Assembly: GCA_937902285.1 (NCBI GenBank)
Contig: CALGTB010000224.1
Span: 1 to 23,522, forward strand
DNA length: 23,522 bases
Reading direction: 5' to 3'
Origin: an uncultured Actinomycetes bacterium
GTDB lineage: Bacteria > Actinomycetota > Actinomycetes > S36-B12
The notes under the pieces are model-generated. The model worked only from the letters and a program-made list of their open reading frames with translations. It searched no databases and was not told the origin of the DNA. This document shows positions 8,011-16,123 of the stretch, in pieces. The stretch's first letter is position 1; each line of letters starts with the position of its first letter. The translations under genes were made by a program, and so were the position numbers.

Positions 8011-9950
8011 TCGGGGCACAGCAGGTTCGCGGGCATGTCGACCCGAACGCTCGTGACCCGGTCATCGCCGCGCGCTGCCGCATAGTCGTCGAGCAGCACG
8101 CCGGAGGACGGCCGGAACCAGAGGGTCACGAGATCCATCGCCGGGTTCACGCTGAGTGACAGGTCGAGGTAGTTGAGCGTCTGGTCGTCGTAGGGGAAGG
8201 CAGGCAGGTCACGGTAGAACCGGTTGTCGGCCTTCGACATGACCCCGTGCAGTGACGACACCCACAGGTTGGGCAGCAGTCCCGAGCCGTCCCAGAGCAT
8301 GGTGGTGCGGTCGGGGTACGGCACCGCAGCGGCCTGCGCGCGGATGATGGACTCCCCGATGAGCGGGTCGTTGACCCCCCGGGTGCGGTCGGCGCCCGCC
8401 TGGATCCCCGGTGCCGCGGCGAAGCCGGCCGCCAGCTGCCCCGGCAGGGCGCCGGAGTAGCCGAAGAGGCCGATGAGGATGACCGCGCCCAGCGCCGCAG
8501 ACACCAGGGCTCCGACGCGCGAGACCCCCTCGAGGGCCCGGGTCAGGGCAACAGCGCCGAGGGCGGCGATGAGGGGCACGACAGCGAGCAGCATGGCGTC
8601 GAGCGGCTTGAGGACGTAGTACGACTGCAGGCGACCCGTGTCGGCCGAGTCGGCACCCGCCGCGAAGACGAGGGCCACGAGCCCGGCGCCGGCGATGGGC
8701 CCGACGACGGCAACCGCCATGGGCCAGCGTCCTGAGCGGACCAGCAGGACCGCCAGGAGGGCGGCGATGACCGGCGAGAGCAGCGCCAGGCCGAGGTTGA
8801 ACGGCACCATCCCGGTGCCGACGGAGCCCAGGTCGGCCGTGAAGTCGCCCGTCGACTGTCCCGGCTCGACGCCGAGGATGGCCGCCGTCTGCGTGAGGGC
8901 CAGGACGATGGCTGCGGAGATGCTCGCCACCAGCCAGGCCACCCCGAGGAGGAGCCGATAGCGCAGCAGCGCGATCGCCACGACCACTCCGGTCGGCACC
9001 AGTCCGAGGGCCAGCGGAGTCCACAGGCCGATGACTGCCACCGCGCCGAGCGGAACGAGGAACCAGCCCAGCGTGCGGGCCGACCGCAGGCTGCGGGCGC
9101 CCAGGTAGGCCACCACCACCACGACGGCGACCGCCATCATGAAGTTGGTGAAGCCGGCGTTGAAGAGCAGGGCCGGGCTGCCGAGCAGGGCGAAGACCGC
9201 GAAGGCGGACACCGCCAGCGGGCGCGTCCATCGCTCGCGGTCGCGTCCACCCATGCGAGCCGCGACGTCACCGGCGACCCACGCCAGGGCCGCCAGGCAG
9301 GCCGCGAAGCTGAGCGCACTCCACAGCACGTAGGGGCCGAGCAGCCCCGTGCGGTCGAGGGTCTGCGACCAGCCGCTGGAGGCCAGCTCCGCCAGGGACC
9401 ACAGCGTGGTGTGCAGCGTCGGGTACCACTGGTTCCAGGCGATGGAGCCGTCGACCGTGGGCCACGTCGTGCTGGCTGAGGCGTAGGTGTTGGCGAACGT
9501 CGTGAAATGGCCCTGGTTGTCCCAGCCGCTGAAGAACAGCCCGCTGACGATCTCGTAGGACGACCGGCCGATGTAGGCGGCCATGAGCCACAGCCCGGAC
9601 ACCGCCGCCAGGAGCAGGGTCAGGCCGTCGGCGAGGGTCGGCCGGGGGATCCGCACCTCGCGCAGCGCGGGGACGGCCCGCAGCGCCAGCACGAGCAGCA
9701 CCATGGCCGTGAGCGCGAGGCGGGCGCTGACTCCGGTCACCGGAGTGCTTCCCGCCCGGGGGAAGACCAGGGCGGCGGCGCCGACGACCACCACGCCCGA
9801 GATGATCGCGCGCTCCGTCAGGGTGCGCCCCCACGGTGGAACGACCACCAGGAGCACGACCACGGCGACGAAGCCCACCGGCGGGATGATCCAGAGGGCC
9901 AGCAGGCTCAGGCCGGCCGCGACCCCGACCGCGGCGAGCGGCCGGTTCAT
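7998..9950 (-). CDS. Large polytopic membrane protein with soluble C-terminal domain
   Basis: 650 residues from ATG at 9950. Helices begin at once (about 5-40, 47-63, 77-92, 107-125). A large outward loop follows with GWDNQGHF (142-149) and WNQWYPTLHTTLW (172-184), a candidate active or binding site with D144, H148 and H180. Roughly ten further helices run to about residue 510, and a soluble tail of about 140 residues ends in CPEC. The topology recalls GT-C transferases and polysaccharide polymerases, but I cannot assign a family. The ATG shares ATGA with the stop of the DUF4012 gene, and its own end overlaps the secreted propeller gene, so the three are translated together. This suggests a joint step in making or exporting a surface glycan. 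The frame stays open upstream of 9950 only as a shadow of the DUF4012 gene. Confidence 0.85.
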   Translation of the reverse strand: MNRPLAAVGVAAGLSLLALWIIPPVGFVAVVVLLVVVPPWGRTLTERAIISGVVVVGAAALVFPRAGSTPVTGVSARLALTAMVLLVLALRAVPALREVRIPRPTLADGLTLLLAAVSGLWLMAAYIGRSSYEIVSGLFFSGWDNQGHFTTFANTYASASTTWPTVDGSIAWNQWYPTLHTTLWSLAELASSGWSQTLDRTGLLGPYVLWSALSFAACLAALAWVAGDVAARMGGRDRERWTRPLAVSAFAVFALLGSPALLFNAGFTNFMMAVAVVVVVAYLGARSLRSARTLGWFLVPLGAVAVIGLWTPLALGLVPTGVVVAIALLRYRLLLGVAWLVASISAAIVLALTQTAAILGVEPGQSTGDFTADLGSVGTGMVPFNLGLALLSPVIAALLAVLLVRSGRWPMAVAVVGPIAGAGLVALVFAAGADSADTGRLQSYYVLKPLDAMLLAVVPLIAALGAVALTRALEGVSRVGALVSAALGAVILIGLFGYSGALPGQLAAGFAAAPGIQAGADRTRGVNDPLIGESIIRAQAAAVPYPDRTTMLWDGSGLLPNLWVSSLHGVMSKADNRFYRDLPAFPYDDQTLNYLDLSLSVNPAMDLVTLWFRPSSGVLLDDYAAARGDDRVTSVRVDMPANLLCPECAP

Positions 9951-11884
9951 GCGGGCCGCTCGAAGCTGATGAGCGCGTTGACGGTGCCGGACTGCACGGC
10001 GCTCAGCGTGGCCGTCGCGCCCTGCACCGTCATGCCGGCCTGGGGAACGGGCACCCAGCCGTCGGGTCCCGTCACCTGGACGGTGATCGTCGAGTCGACC
10101 CAGAGTGACTGGGGCTCGGCCTGGATCATGTAGTCCATTGTGCCGATGCTGTCGCCGGTGAAAGTCCCTGCCGGCAGCTCGTACGACACGGACACGGAGT
10201 TCTGGCCGCCGGGCTCGGTCCACCCGACGATGCGGATGAGCCGGTGCCCGAAGCCGTCCTCGACCCACCCGCGGCCGAGCTGCGGGTGGTTGCGGAAGGG
10301 TCGCACCGTGAAGCCGAGGGGGTACGAGGCTGTGAAGTCGACGGCCGCGTCGGGCACGTAGAGCATGTACGCCGACTTCAGCCACGACGTCTCGTAGCCG
10401 ATCCGCTCCGGCGGTCCCTCGGGGCGATCCGCAGGCGTCGCGTTGGTGACCGTCATCTGCTGCGTGACGCGGGCCGAGCCGTCGGCGGCGAGCTGCGCGG
10501 TCACGAGCACGTTGCGCTGCTGGAACACGTCGACCTTGCTCTGGTTGCCGTTCTGCGTGTACACCGCCGACCAGTCGCCGGTCCCCGGGTCGTCGACGAC
10601 CCCGGCGGCGCCGCTGTCGACGGCGAGGCGCTCGAGCTCCGGGCTCCTCATCCACAGCTGCGCGTGCCGCCCGGGGGCGGTGCTGGCGATCGCCTGCGCG
10701 GCCGCCACCAGGTCGTCGCCGGACAGCAGGCGGGTGAGCAGGTCGTCGAGCAGCTGCTGGTTCGCCTGCTGCCGCTCGACCGCAGCCTCCTGGCCGAAGG
10801 ACTCGTACGCGTCGATGAGCAGGATCTGGCCGAGCTGCGATCCGTCGACCGTGCCGTAGGCCGCGGACTCGATGGGTCCGGTGGCGTCGAGCACCGCGGC
10901 GATGGCGGTGAGATCCAGGGTGATGACGCCGTCGACCTCCGGATAGCCGCCTCCCACCCAGGCCCCGGCCATCTCCTTGGCGGAGAAGTCCAGGTTGGGG
11001 TGGGTGTTGGTCACCACGAAGGGGGCGTTGCGCGGGTTGCCCGGGAAGAAGGGGTTGGCGCCGGGGCCCCACCAGGTGACGGGGGCGTTCAGCGGCGGGA
11101 AGAGCTGGGTGCTGGTCTGGCCCTTGATGGGGATCGAGATGCGGCCCTCGTTGAACTCCACGAGCACCAGGCTCAGGGGAGCACCGCCGGCCGCCCGCAT
11201 CTCGGCCTGGTTGCCGATGGCAACGAGGTAGCGGCGGACGCCGTTGGCTCCCAGTGCGTCCGGCAGGACGGGCGCGATGTCCTCCAGCGCGCTCGCCGCC
11301 TCGAGCACCGGCTCCATCTCCTTCAGGGCCCGCACCCGCACGCGGTCGAGCAGCGACGCGGGCCAGGTGTCGGCACGGATCGCCATCAGGTGGCTGGCGG
11401 CGTCGTCGAGGTGGGTCGCGGCGACGTCGACTCGCTGGGGCAGGTCGGTGAGCAGCGCGAGGTCGATGGCGCCGTCGCTGAAGATCTTCGGGCCGCCGCC
11501 CTTGCCCGACAGGTCGCCGTAGAGGGAGAGCAGGTCGCCGGTGGCGGCGGTCACGTCACCCGCGGCCGCGGCCGCCAGGCGCCAGTTGTCGACGGCCACC
11601 GACACCCCGGGGACAGCACCCATGAGGTCGATCTGGCCGATGCCGACGGAGCGGTCGAGCTGCAGGGTGGAGGCCACCGCCTCCTCGTACTCGGCGCGCG
11701 CCGTCTCGTAGTCGCCGGCCTGCACCCCGTCGGCGGCGGAGGTGAGGTGCGCCTGAAGGCCCAGGCCGCCCAGCCCGAGGCTGGCGACGGAGTAGATCAG
11801 GCCCGCCTGCAGCCAGAGGACGAAGCCTCCGACGACGGCCACCAGGAGCCCGCCCAGCACGAGGCGAGGGCGGCTGGCGTTCAC
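9947..11884 (-). CDS. DUF4012 family membrane-anchored extracytoplasmic protein
   Basis: 645 residues from GTG at 11884. One hydrophobic segment (about 8-30) anchors it; the rest should lie outside the cell. The DUF4012 pattern is visible: GAVPGVSVAVDNWR early, then NQAEMRAAGGAPLSLVLVEF, the WWGPGANPFFPGNPRNAPF stretch, and PEVDGVITLDLTAIAAVL, which resembles the VDGVVxVD segment of LytR-CpsA-Psr phosphotransferases. A beta-rich C-terminal third follows. DUF4012 proteins have no established function that I know of and often occur in actinobacterial polysaccharide loci, as here, next to an initiating sugar-phosphate transferase. A role in attaching or handling the polymer is a guess. A TATACT box lies six bases before the GTG, so this gene can be transcribed separately from the transferase gene that ends 21 bases upstream. 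Confidence 0.88.
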   Translation of the reverse strand: MNASRPRLVLGGLLVAVVGGFVLWLQAGLIYSVASLGLGGLGLQAHLTSAADGVQAGDYETARAEYEEAVASTLQLDRSVGIGQIDLMGAVPGVSVAVDNWRLAAAAAGDVTAATGDLLSLYGDLSGKGGGPKIFSDGAIDLALLTDLPQRVDVAATHLDDAASHLMAIRADTWPASLLDRVRVRALKEMEPVLEAASALEDIAPVLPDALGANGVRRYLVAIGNQAEMRAAGGAPLSLVLVEFNEGRISIPIKGQTSTQLFPPLNAPVTWWGPGANPFFPGNPRNAPFVVTNTHPNLDFSAKEMAGAWVGGGYPEVDGVITLDLTAIAAVLDATGPIESAAYGTVDGSQLGQILLIDAYESFGQEAAVERQQANQQLLDDLLTRLLSGDDLVAAAQAIASTAPGRHAQLWMRSPELERLAVDSGAAGVVDDPGTGDWSAVYTQNGNQSKVDVFQQRNVLVTAQLAADGSARVTQQMTVTNATPADRPEGPPERIGYETSWLKSAYMLYVPDAAVDFTASYPLGFTVRPFRNHPQLGRGWVEDGFGHRLIRIVGWTEPGGQNSVSVSYELPAGTFTGDSIGTMDYMIQAEPQSLWVDSTITVQVTGPDGWVPVPQAGMTVQGATATLSAVQSGTVNALISFERPA

Positions 11885-11890
11885 TTGCCG

Positions 11891-11896
11891 AGTATA
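11891..11896 (-). promoter_or_regulatory. -10 box (TATACT) for DUF4012-led operon
   Basis: On the minus strand TATACT, close to the TATAAT consensus, ends 6 bases before the GTG at 11884. It sits in the 21-base gap after the sugar transferase gene. The lack of a Shine-Dalgarno sequence fits a leaderless mRNA starting at the DUF4012 gene. No -35 match was found. Confidence 0.5.
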
Positions 11897-11905
11897 GATA
11901 ACGCC

Positions 11906-13429
11906 CTAGTATGCGCCGCGTCCCATGAGGACCGCCTTGACCGTCTTGGCCACGATGACGAGGTCGAGGGCGGGCGACCAGTGCTCGACGTAGTCGAGGT
12001 CGAGGCGCATGCGCTCCTCCCACTCGACGGTCTTGCGGCCCGACACCTGCCACAGGCCCGTGAGGCCCGGCTTGGTGAGGTGGCGGCGATGGTCGGCATC
12101 ACCGAGCAGGGGCATCTCGTCGACGAGGACCGGCCGCGGCCCGACGAGCGACATCGACCCGGCGATGACCGTGACGACCTGCGGCATCTCGTCGATCGAC
12201 CAGCGGCGCAGGACGCGACCGAACGGGGTGATGCGCGGATCGTCGCGGTAGCGGTCGACGATCGCACCGTCCGGCGCGCCGATCACGTCGGCGCGGATCT
12301 GGTCGGAGCCCACCCGCATGGTGCGGATCTTGGGAACCCGGATGATCTGCCCGCCGCGGCCGACCCGCTGCTGGAAGTAGAGCATCGGTCCCTTGCTCGT
12401 GAGCTTGGTGCCGATCGCCGCCACCAGCATGAACGGCAGGAAGAGAACGAAGAGGATGACGCCGAAGACGATGTCGAGGGTGCGCTTGATCGCGCGCTTG
12501 GGGCCGGTGAGGTAGGGCTCGTCGAGGTGGAGCAGCGGGAGGTTGGCCGCCATGCGCATGGTCACGCGCGGGCCGGCGACATCGCCGATCGTCGGGGCGA
12601 CGAGCAGGTCGACCCGTGGGCCCTCCAGGCGCCACGCCAGTCGCTGCACGACCTGCTGGCCCAGGGCCGCCGAGCCTGCGACGGCGACCGTGTCGGCGTC
12701 CTCCAGGGAGATGCGGGTCATCACCTCGTCGAGCCAGCGGTCGAGTGCGGCCTCGTCGACGTCGGCGGCCGGCTCGTCGACCACGTCGACGACGGTGAAG
12801 CCGGCCACGGGATCGCGATCGAGCATGTCGACGATCTCGGACTTCATCGGCTCGGCGCCGACGACGATCGTGCGGTGCAGGAAGTGCCCGTACCGGCGCT
12901 CATGGCGCAGCCAGGCGCGCAGGCTCCAGCGCACGCACAGGAGCAGAGCAATGCCCACGACGAAGGTGATGAGGACGAAGCCGCGCGACAGGTCGAGCTT
13001 GAAGGCGAACACGACGATGGCCACGGCGCCGAACACGGTCGCGGTCGCGGCGACGACGCGCTTGAACTCCTCCGAGCCCACGCCGAGGATCCGCGTGTCG
13101 TAGGCGCCCCTCAGCACCAGCACGGTCATCCACGACACGACGACCACGACGACGAGCGAGACGTAGGTGGGGTTGTTCAGCTCGACCGAGTACGGGATCG
13201 CCCAACGCAGGATGAAGCCGACCACGCCGGCCACGAACACCGCAGCCATGTCGAGGAGGAAGGCCCGGGTGGCGTAGACCCGCAGGGGGTCGCGCCGCAG
13301 GTGCGGCCGGTCGCGGTGCGAGTGGGCCTCCGCCCACCCGATGCGGGTGGGCGTCATGAGGGGCACGGTGTGCTGCTCCGCAGCGTGGTTCACCGCGACG
13401 GCAGGGTCCTCACGCTCCTCGAGCGACAC
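11906..13429 (-). CDS. Polyprenyl-phosphate sugar-1-phosphate transferase (WbaP/CpsE type)
   Basis: 507 residues from GTG at 13429. Four membrane helices (about 52-165) are followed by a Rossmann-like middle domain (about 185-285, starting TIVVGAEP). The catalytic bacterial sugar transferase domain (about 308-507) begins with the re-entrant hydrophobic segment KRTLDIVFGVILFVLF. It carries YFQQRVGRGG, the Asp-Glu pair D413-E414 in SIDEMPQ, SLVGPRPV and KPGLTGLWQVSGR. The enzyme moves a hexose-1-phosphate from its nucleotide to the lipid carrier and so starts each repeat unit of an exopolysaccharide. A GTG at 13459 would add ten residues. I prefer 13429 because GGAGGT lies four bases upstream and a TACCGT box (13460-13465) places the transcript start between. 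It is the first gene of the sugar transferase/DUF4012/membrane protein/propeller series. Confidence 0.93.
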   Translation of the reverse strand: MSLEEREDPAVAVNHAAEQHTVPLMTPTRIGWAEAHSHRDRPHLRRDPLRVYATRAFLLDMAAVFVAGVVGFILRWAIPYSVELNNPTYVSLVVVVVVSWMTVLVLRGAYDTRILGVGSEEFKRVVAATATVFGAVAIVVFAFKLDLSRGFVLITFVVGIALLLCVRWSLRAWLRHERRYGHFLHRTIVVGAEPMKSEIVDMLDRDPVAGFTVVDVVDEPAADVDEAALDRWLDEVMTRISLEDADTVAVAGSAALGQQVVQRLAWRLEGPRVDLLVAPTIGDVAGPRVTMRMAANLPLLHLDEPYLTGPKRAIKRTLDIVFGVILFVLFLPFMLVAAIGTKLTSKGPMLYFQQRVGRGGQIIRVPKIRTMRVGSDQIRADVIGAPDGAIVDRYRDDPRITPFGRVLRRWSIDEMPQVVTVIAGSMSLVGPRPVLVDEMPLLGDADHRRHLTKPGLTGLWQVSGRKTVEWEERMRLDLDYVEHWSPALDLVIVAKTVKAVLMGRGAY

Positions 13430-13433
13430 GCGC

Positions 13434-13465
13434 ACCTCCGGTCGGCCTCTGGCGCTCACACGGTA
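13434..13465 (-). promoter_or_regulatory. -10 box and strong Shine-Dalgarno of sugar transferase gene
   Basis: Reading on the minus strand, TACCGT (13465-13460) fits the -10 pattern and GGAGGT (13439-13434) is a near-perfect ribosome binding site four bases before the GTG at 13429. A GTG at 13459 lies directly behind the -10 box and would probably not be transcribed intact, which decides the start. Confidence 0.5.
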
Positions 13466-13489
13466 GCAGCGGCACGCGCCGAAACGGCC

Positions 13490-13506
13490 GTGAGACGTGC
13501 GTCACA
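13490..13506. promoter_or_regulatory. Imperfect palindrome upstream of sugar transferase promoter
   Basis: The stretch GTGAGACGTGCGTCAC (13490-13505) contains GTGA-N8-TCAC and, in another register, GACG-TG-CGTC. It lies just upstream of where a -35 element would sit for the TACCGT box. It may be an operator, but the spacing does not match the Crp form GTGA-N6-TCAC, and GC-rich DNA yields such repeats by chance. Confidence 0.2.
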
Positions 13507-13518
13507 GGAGGATTCCTG
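13505..13518 (-). terminator. Possible hairpin after GH39-like lipoprotein gene
   Basis: CAGGA and TCCTG pair around a 4-base loop, starting 17 bases after the stop of the lipoprotein gene on the minus strand. There is no T-tract, so this is a weak terminator candidate at best. Confidence 0.2.
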
Positions 13519-13535
13519 CGGGCCGGTCTGCGCTG

Positions 13536-14834
13536 CTACAGCTGGGTGAAGACCCGGATCGGAACCTCGGTGAGCGTGATCTCGGAGCCGGGAGTGACCT
13601 CGAGGCAGTTGGCCAGCGGGTCGCACACCAGCTGTGCGCCCTCGGGCGCTGTGAAGGGCACCTCGCCGGTCTGCGCCCAGGCCACGACCGAGGTCTGGCC
13701 CTCGCGGGTGAACGAGCAGGTCACCGCGCCGGCCTCCTCGGTGCACCCGTCGAAGACCGAGCCGATGACCCAGTTCTCGAGCGCGAAGAAGCCCTGCTCG
13801 CCGTCCGATCCGGGGTAGGCCTGGATGCCCAGCAGCGGATACGGCTTCTGCGTCCAGATGTACCAGTACGAGCGCTCGACGCCGTAGCGCAGGTCGTCGA
13901 TGTAGGTGCGGACGATCCAGCCGGCCGCATCGACCCCGGTGATGTCCTGCTTGGGCTTGTCCGGGCCCGGGCCTGCCAGACCGTAGTTGAGCTCGGTGTC
14001 CCACAGCGGGAGGTCGCCCGCACCGGCTGCGGCCAGGGCGTCCTGCACGGCCTCGAGGAGCAGGCCGCGGGCGACGGGGTCGCCGTCCGCCGCCGGGTAG
14101 GTGTGGATGCCGACCACGTCGATCGGCCAGTCCTTGGCGGCCAGCGCCTTCAGGTAGGCCGGGAAGAACTTGTCGAAGGACGCCGTGAGCCGGGTCGACG
14201 GCGAGGCCGACACGACGAGGGCGGCGGGGTCGATCGCCTTGATGATGTCGTAGGCCCGCTTCGTCAGCTCGGCCATCTCCTCAGGCGTTCCGGCCCAGAA
14301 GTTCTTGAGGTTCGCCTCGTTCCAGATCTGGTACGACGTGATCCGGCCCTTGTAGCGCGTCGCCACCTCAGTCACCCAGGCGTCCCACGCGTCGAGGTCC
14401 TTCGGCGCACTGGCCGCCCCCGGCTGCGGGTAGTCGTCGGGACCGATGACCTTCGCGTTCCACTCGGGCGTGGTGCCCAGGACCATGAGGATGTCGGTCA
14501 TGCCCTTCGACTGGGCGTTCTCGAGGATGCCCTCGAGGTTGTCCCACTTGTAGACGCCCGGCTCGAGCTCGATCTGCGACCACGCGGTGCCGTTGTCCCA
14601 CAGCCGCAGGGCGCCGAACGGAGCCGACGGCCAGGCCCCCGCCTCGGCCCCCTCGACGTGCATGCCCACGAGGGTCGCGGGCACGCTGCCCTCGACGGGC
14701 GCCGTGGCCGACGCGGACGCGCTCGCCGACTCGGTCGGGGGCGCGGCGTCGCCCGACGAGCAGGACGACAGCACGAGGGCGCCCACGGCGAGGCCGGCGG
14801 CGGCGGTGATCAGCTTGGCGTGAGTCCGAACCAT
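13536..14834 (-). CDS. GH39-like glycosidase, lipoprotein
   Basis: 432 residues from ATG at 14834. The N-terminus has a positive start, a hydrophobic stretch and the lipobox LSSC with Cys at 25, then a Ser/Ala/Thr/Glu-rich linker, so the protein should be lipid-anchored outside the cell. The rest is a TIM-barrel glycosidase of clan GH-A, closest in pattern to GH39: a WNE motif with the probable acid/base E173 (SYQIWNEAN), and E281 in LWDTELNYG as the probable nucleophile. H244 in VVGIHTYP is also a clan feature. It is a clear paralog of the gene just upstream, whose end it overlaps by 25 bases. The substrate may be the locus's own polysaccharide, but that is inference. A longer frame to 14885 would put the signal peptide inside the protein and is rejected. 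Confidence 0.85.
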   Translation of the reverse strand: MVRTHAKLITAAAGLAVGALVLSSCSSGDAAPPTESASASASATAPVEGSVPATLVGMHVEGAEAGAWPSAPFGALRLWDNGTAWSQIELEPGVYKWDNLEGILENAQSKGMTDILMVLGTTPEWNAKVIGPDDYPQPGAASAPKDLDAWDAWVTEVATRYKGRITSYQIWNEANLKNFWAGTPEEMAELTKRAYDIIKAIDPAALVVSASPSTRLTASFDKFFPAYLKALAAKDWPIDVVGIHTYPAADGDPVARGLLLEAVQDALAAAGAGDLPLWDTELNYGLAGPGPDKPKQDITGVDAAGWIVRTYIDDLRYGVERSYWYIWTQKPYPLLGIQAYPGSDGEQGFFALENWVIGSVFDGCTEEAGAVTCSFTREGQTSVVAWAQTGEVPFTAPEGAQLVCDPLANCLEVTPGSEITLTEVPIRVFTQL

Positions 14835-16048
14835 TGCGGCATGCTTCCAATCGTCACTGTGCTGCCCGGGATGACAGGCGTGCACTGGTTGAGCGCGGTG
14901 CAGGTCTGCGTCGCAGCTGCCGGTACCACGAAGGTACCTGAGCCCTTCGAGGCCCAGGCAATCACCTGCGGGAAGTCGTTGTCACCGAGCTGGCAGACGT
15001 TCACGTCCCCCGAGGTGCAGGAGTAGAAGCGGTCCTTCATCCACCCGTAGACGGTCTGGTAGCCGACCGAGCCCACGGTGCCGTTGAACATCTGGATCCC
15101 GACGAGATCGGCCTGCTGGTCCCAGTAGTACCAGTAGGCGCGCGCCACGCCGAGCCGGATGTTGTCCAGGTAGGTCTGGGCCACCCACGCGGCCGCGGTG
15201 GCGCCCTCGATGTTCTTGTCAGGGTTGCCGCTGCCCGGGCCCTTGATCCCGTAGTTGATCTCGGTGTCCCACAGCTGCTTGCTCGCCGGGACCTTCGCGG
15301 ACTTCATGTCCTTCTGGACCTTGACGATGTAGTCGGCGCGGGTTGCGGGCGTGCCGGTGCTCGGCGGGTACAGGTGCACGGCCACGGCGTCAATCGGCCA
15401 GCTCTTCTTCTTCAGCGCCTTCAGGTAGGCGGGGAAGAACTTGTTGTAGGCACTGGTCAGGCGCACGGTGGTGCTGGCCGACACGACCTTGGCGGTGGGG
15501 TCGTACTTGCGGATGATCTTCGCCGCCTCCGCCGTGAGGTCGGCCATCTGCTGCGGGGTGCCCTGCCAGAACGTCGTGAGGTTCGCCTCGTTCCAGATCT
15601 GGTACGACTCGATGGAGGCCGAGTAGCGCTGCACGACGGCCGTGACCCACGCCTTCCAGTCCTTCATGGACGGCATCGACGCGGCGCCCTTGTTGGGGTA
15701 GGTGCCCTGCTTGGTGTTGCTGGCCGCCCACGTCGGCGTCGATCCGAGGACGTACATGATCTGGGCGCCCTGCTTGTTGGCGTTGGCGATCGCGGCGTCG
15801 AGGCCGTTCCACCAGTAGACGTTCTTCTTCTGCTGCACCTGTCCCCAGGCCACGCCCGAGTCCCACAGCCGCACGGCGCCGTAGGGCACCGTCGGCGTCA
15901 CTCCCTGGGAGATGTCGGGGATGTGCATGCCGAACTGCGACGCGGGGATGGGGTTGGGGGCGACGGTGGCGGCGGTGGCCGGCACGGACGCGACGACCCC
16001 GAGCCCGAGGGCCGTCGTCAGGAGGGTGGCAAGCAGGACACGGCGCAT
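14810..16048 (-). CDS. GH39-like glycosidase, secreted
   Basis: 412 residues from ATG at 16048. A cleavable signal peptide is clear: MRR, a hydrophobic core and a cut near ATA-A at about 26-28; no lipobox, so the protein is released. The clan GH-A landmarks are H40-region MHIPD, WNE with the probable acid/base E154 (SYQIWNEAN), H225 in VAVHLYPP, and E263 in LWDTEINYG as the probable nucleophile. It shares these blocks, their spacing and much of the C-terminal part with the downstream lipoprotein, so the pair arose by duplication. Two Cys pairs near the C-terminus may form disulfides. GAGAGG nine bases before the ATG is a workable ribosome binding site. GH39 members cut xylose- or iduronate-containing chains among others; the substrate here is unknown. 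Confidence 0.87.
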   Translation of the reverse strand: MRRVLLATLLTTALGLGVVASVPATAATVAPNPIPASQFGMHIPDISQGVTPTVPYGAVRLWDSGVAWGQVQQKKNVYWWNGLDAAIANANKQGAQIMYVLGSTPTWAASNTKQGTYPNKGAASMPSMKDWKAWVTAVVQRYSASIESYQIWNEANLTTFWQGTPQQMADLTAEAAKIIRKYDPTAKVVSASTTVRLTSAYNKFFPAYLKALKKKSWPIDAVAVHLYPPSTGTPATRADYIVKVQKDMKSAKVPASKQLWDTEINYGIKGPGSGNPDKNIEGATAAAWVAQTYLDNIRLGVARAYWYYWDQQADLVGIQMFNGTVGSVGYQTVYGWMKDRFYSCTSGDVNVCQLGDNDFPQVIAWASKGSGTFVVPAAATQTCTALNQCTPVIPGSTVTIGSMPQWFGLTPS

Positions 16049-16084
16049 GGAAGCAGACCTCTCGTAGCCGACGTGATCGAATCG

Positions 16085-16090
16085 ACCCTA
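16085..16090 (-). promoter_or_regulatory. -10-like box (TAGGGT) upstream of GH39-like pair
   Basis: In the 75-base gap before the GH39-like pair, TAGGGT on the minus strand would place a transcript start about 30 bases before the ATG at 16048, leaving room for the GAGAGG ribosome binding site at 16058-16063. No -35 match was found. Confidence 0.3.
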
Positions 16091-16123
16091 ACCCACGGAT
16101 CGGGCGTTGCCGGGCACCGACGC

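Noticed and set aside
9951..11072. An upstream extension of the 650-aa membrane protein to give a 1024-residue protein.
   Set aside because: The extension is the wrong frame of the DUF4012 gene; the ATG at 9950 forms a standard ATGA overlap and starts directly with a membrane helix.
13490..13506. A Crp/FNR-type site (GTGA-N6-TCAC).
   Set aside because: The half-sites are 8 bases apart rather than 6, and the other register has a different centre.
10244..13549. A 1101-codon plus-strand open frame across the DUF4012 and sugar transferase genes.
   Set aside because: Antisense shadow of two recognised genes, with no domain or signal of its own.
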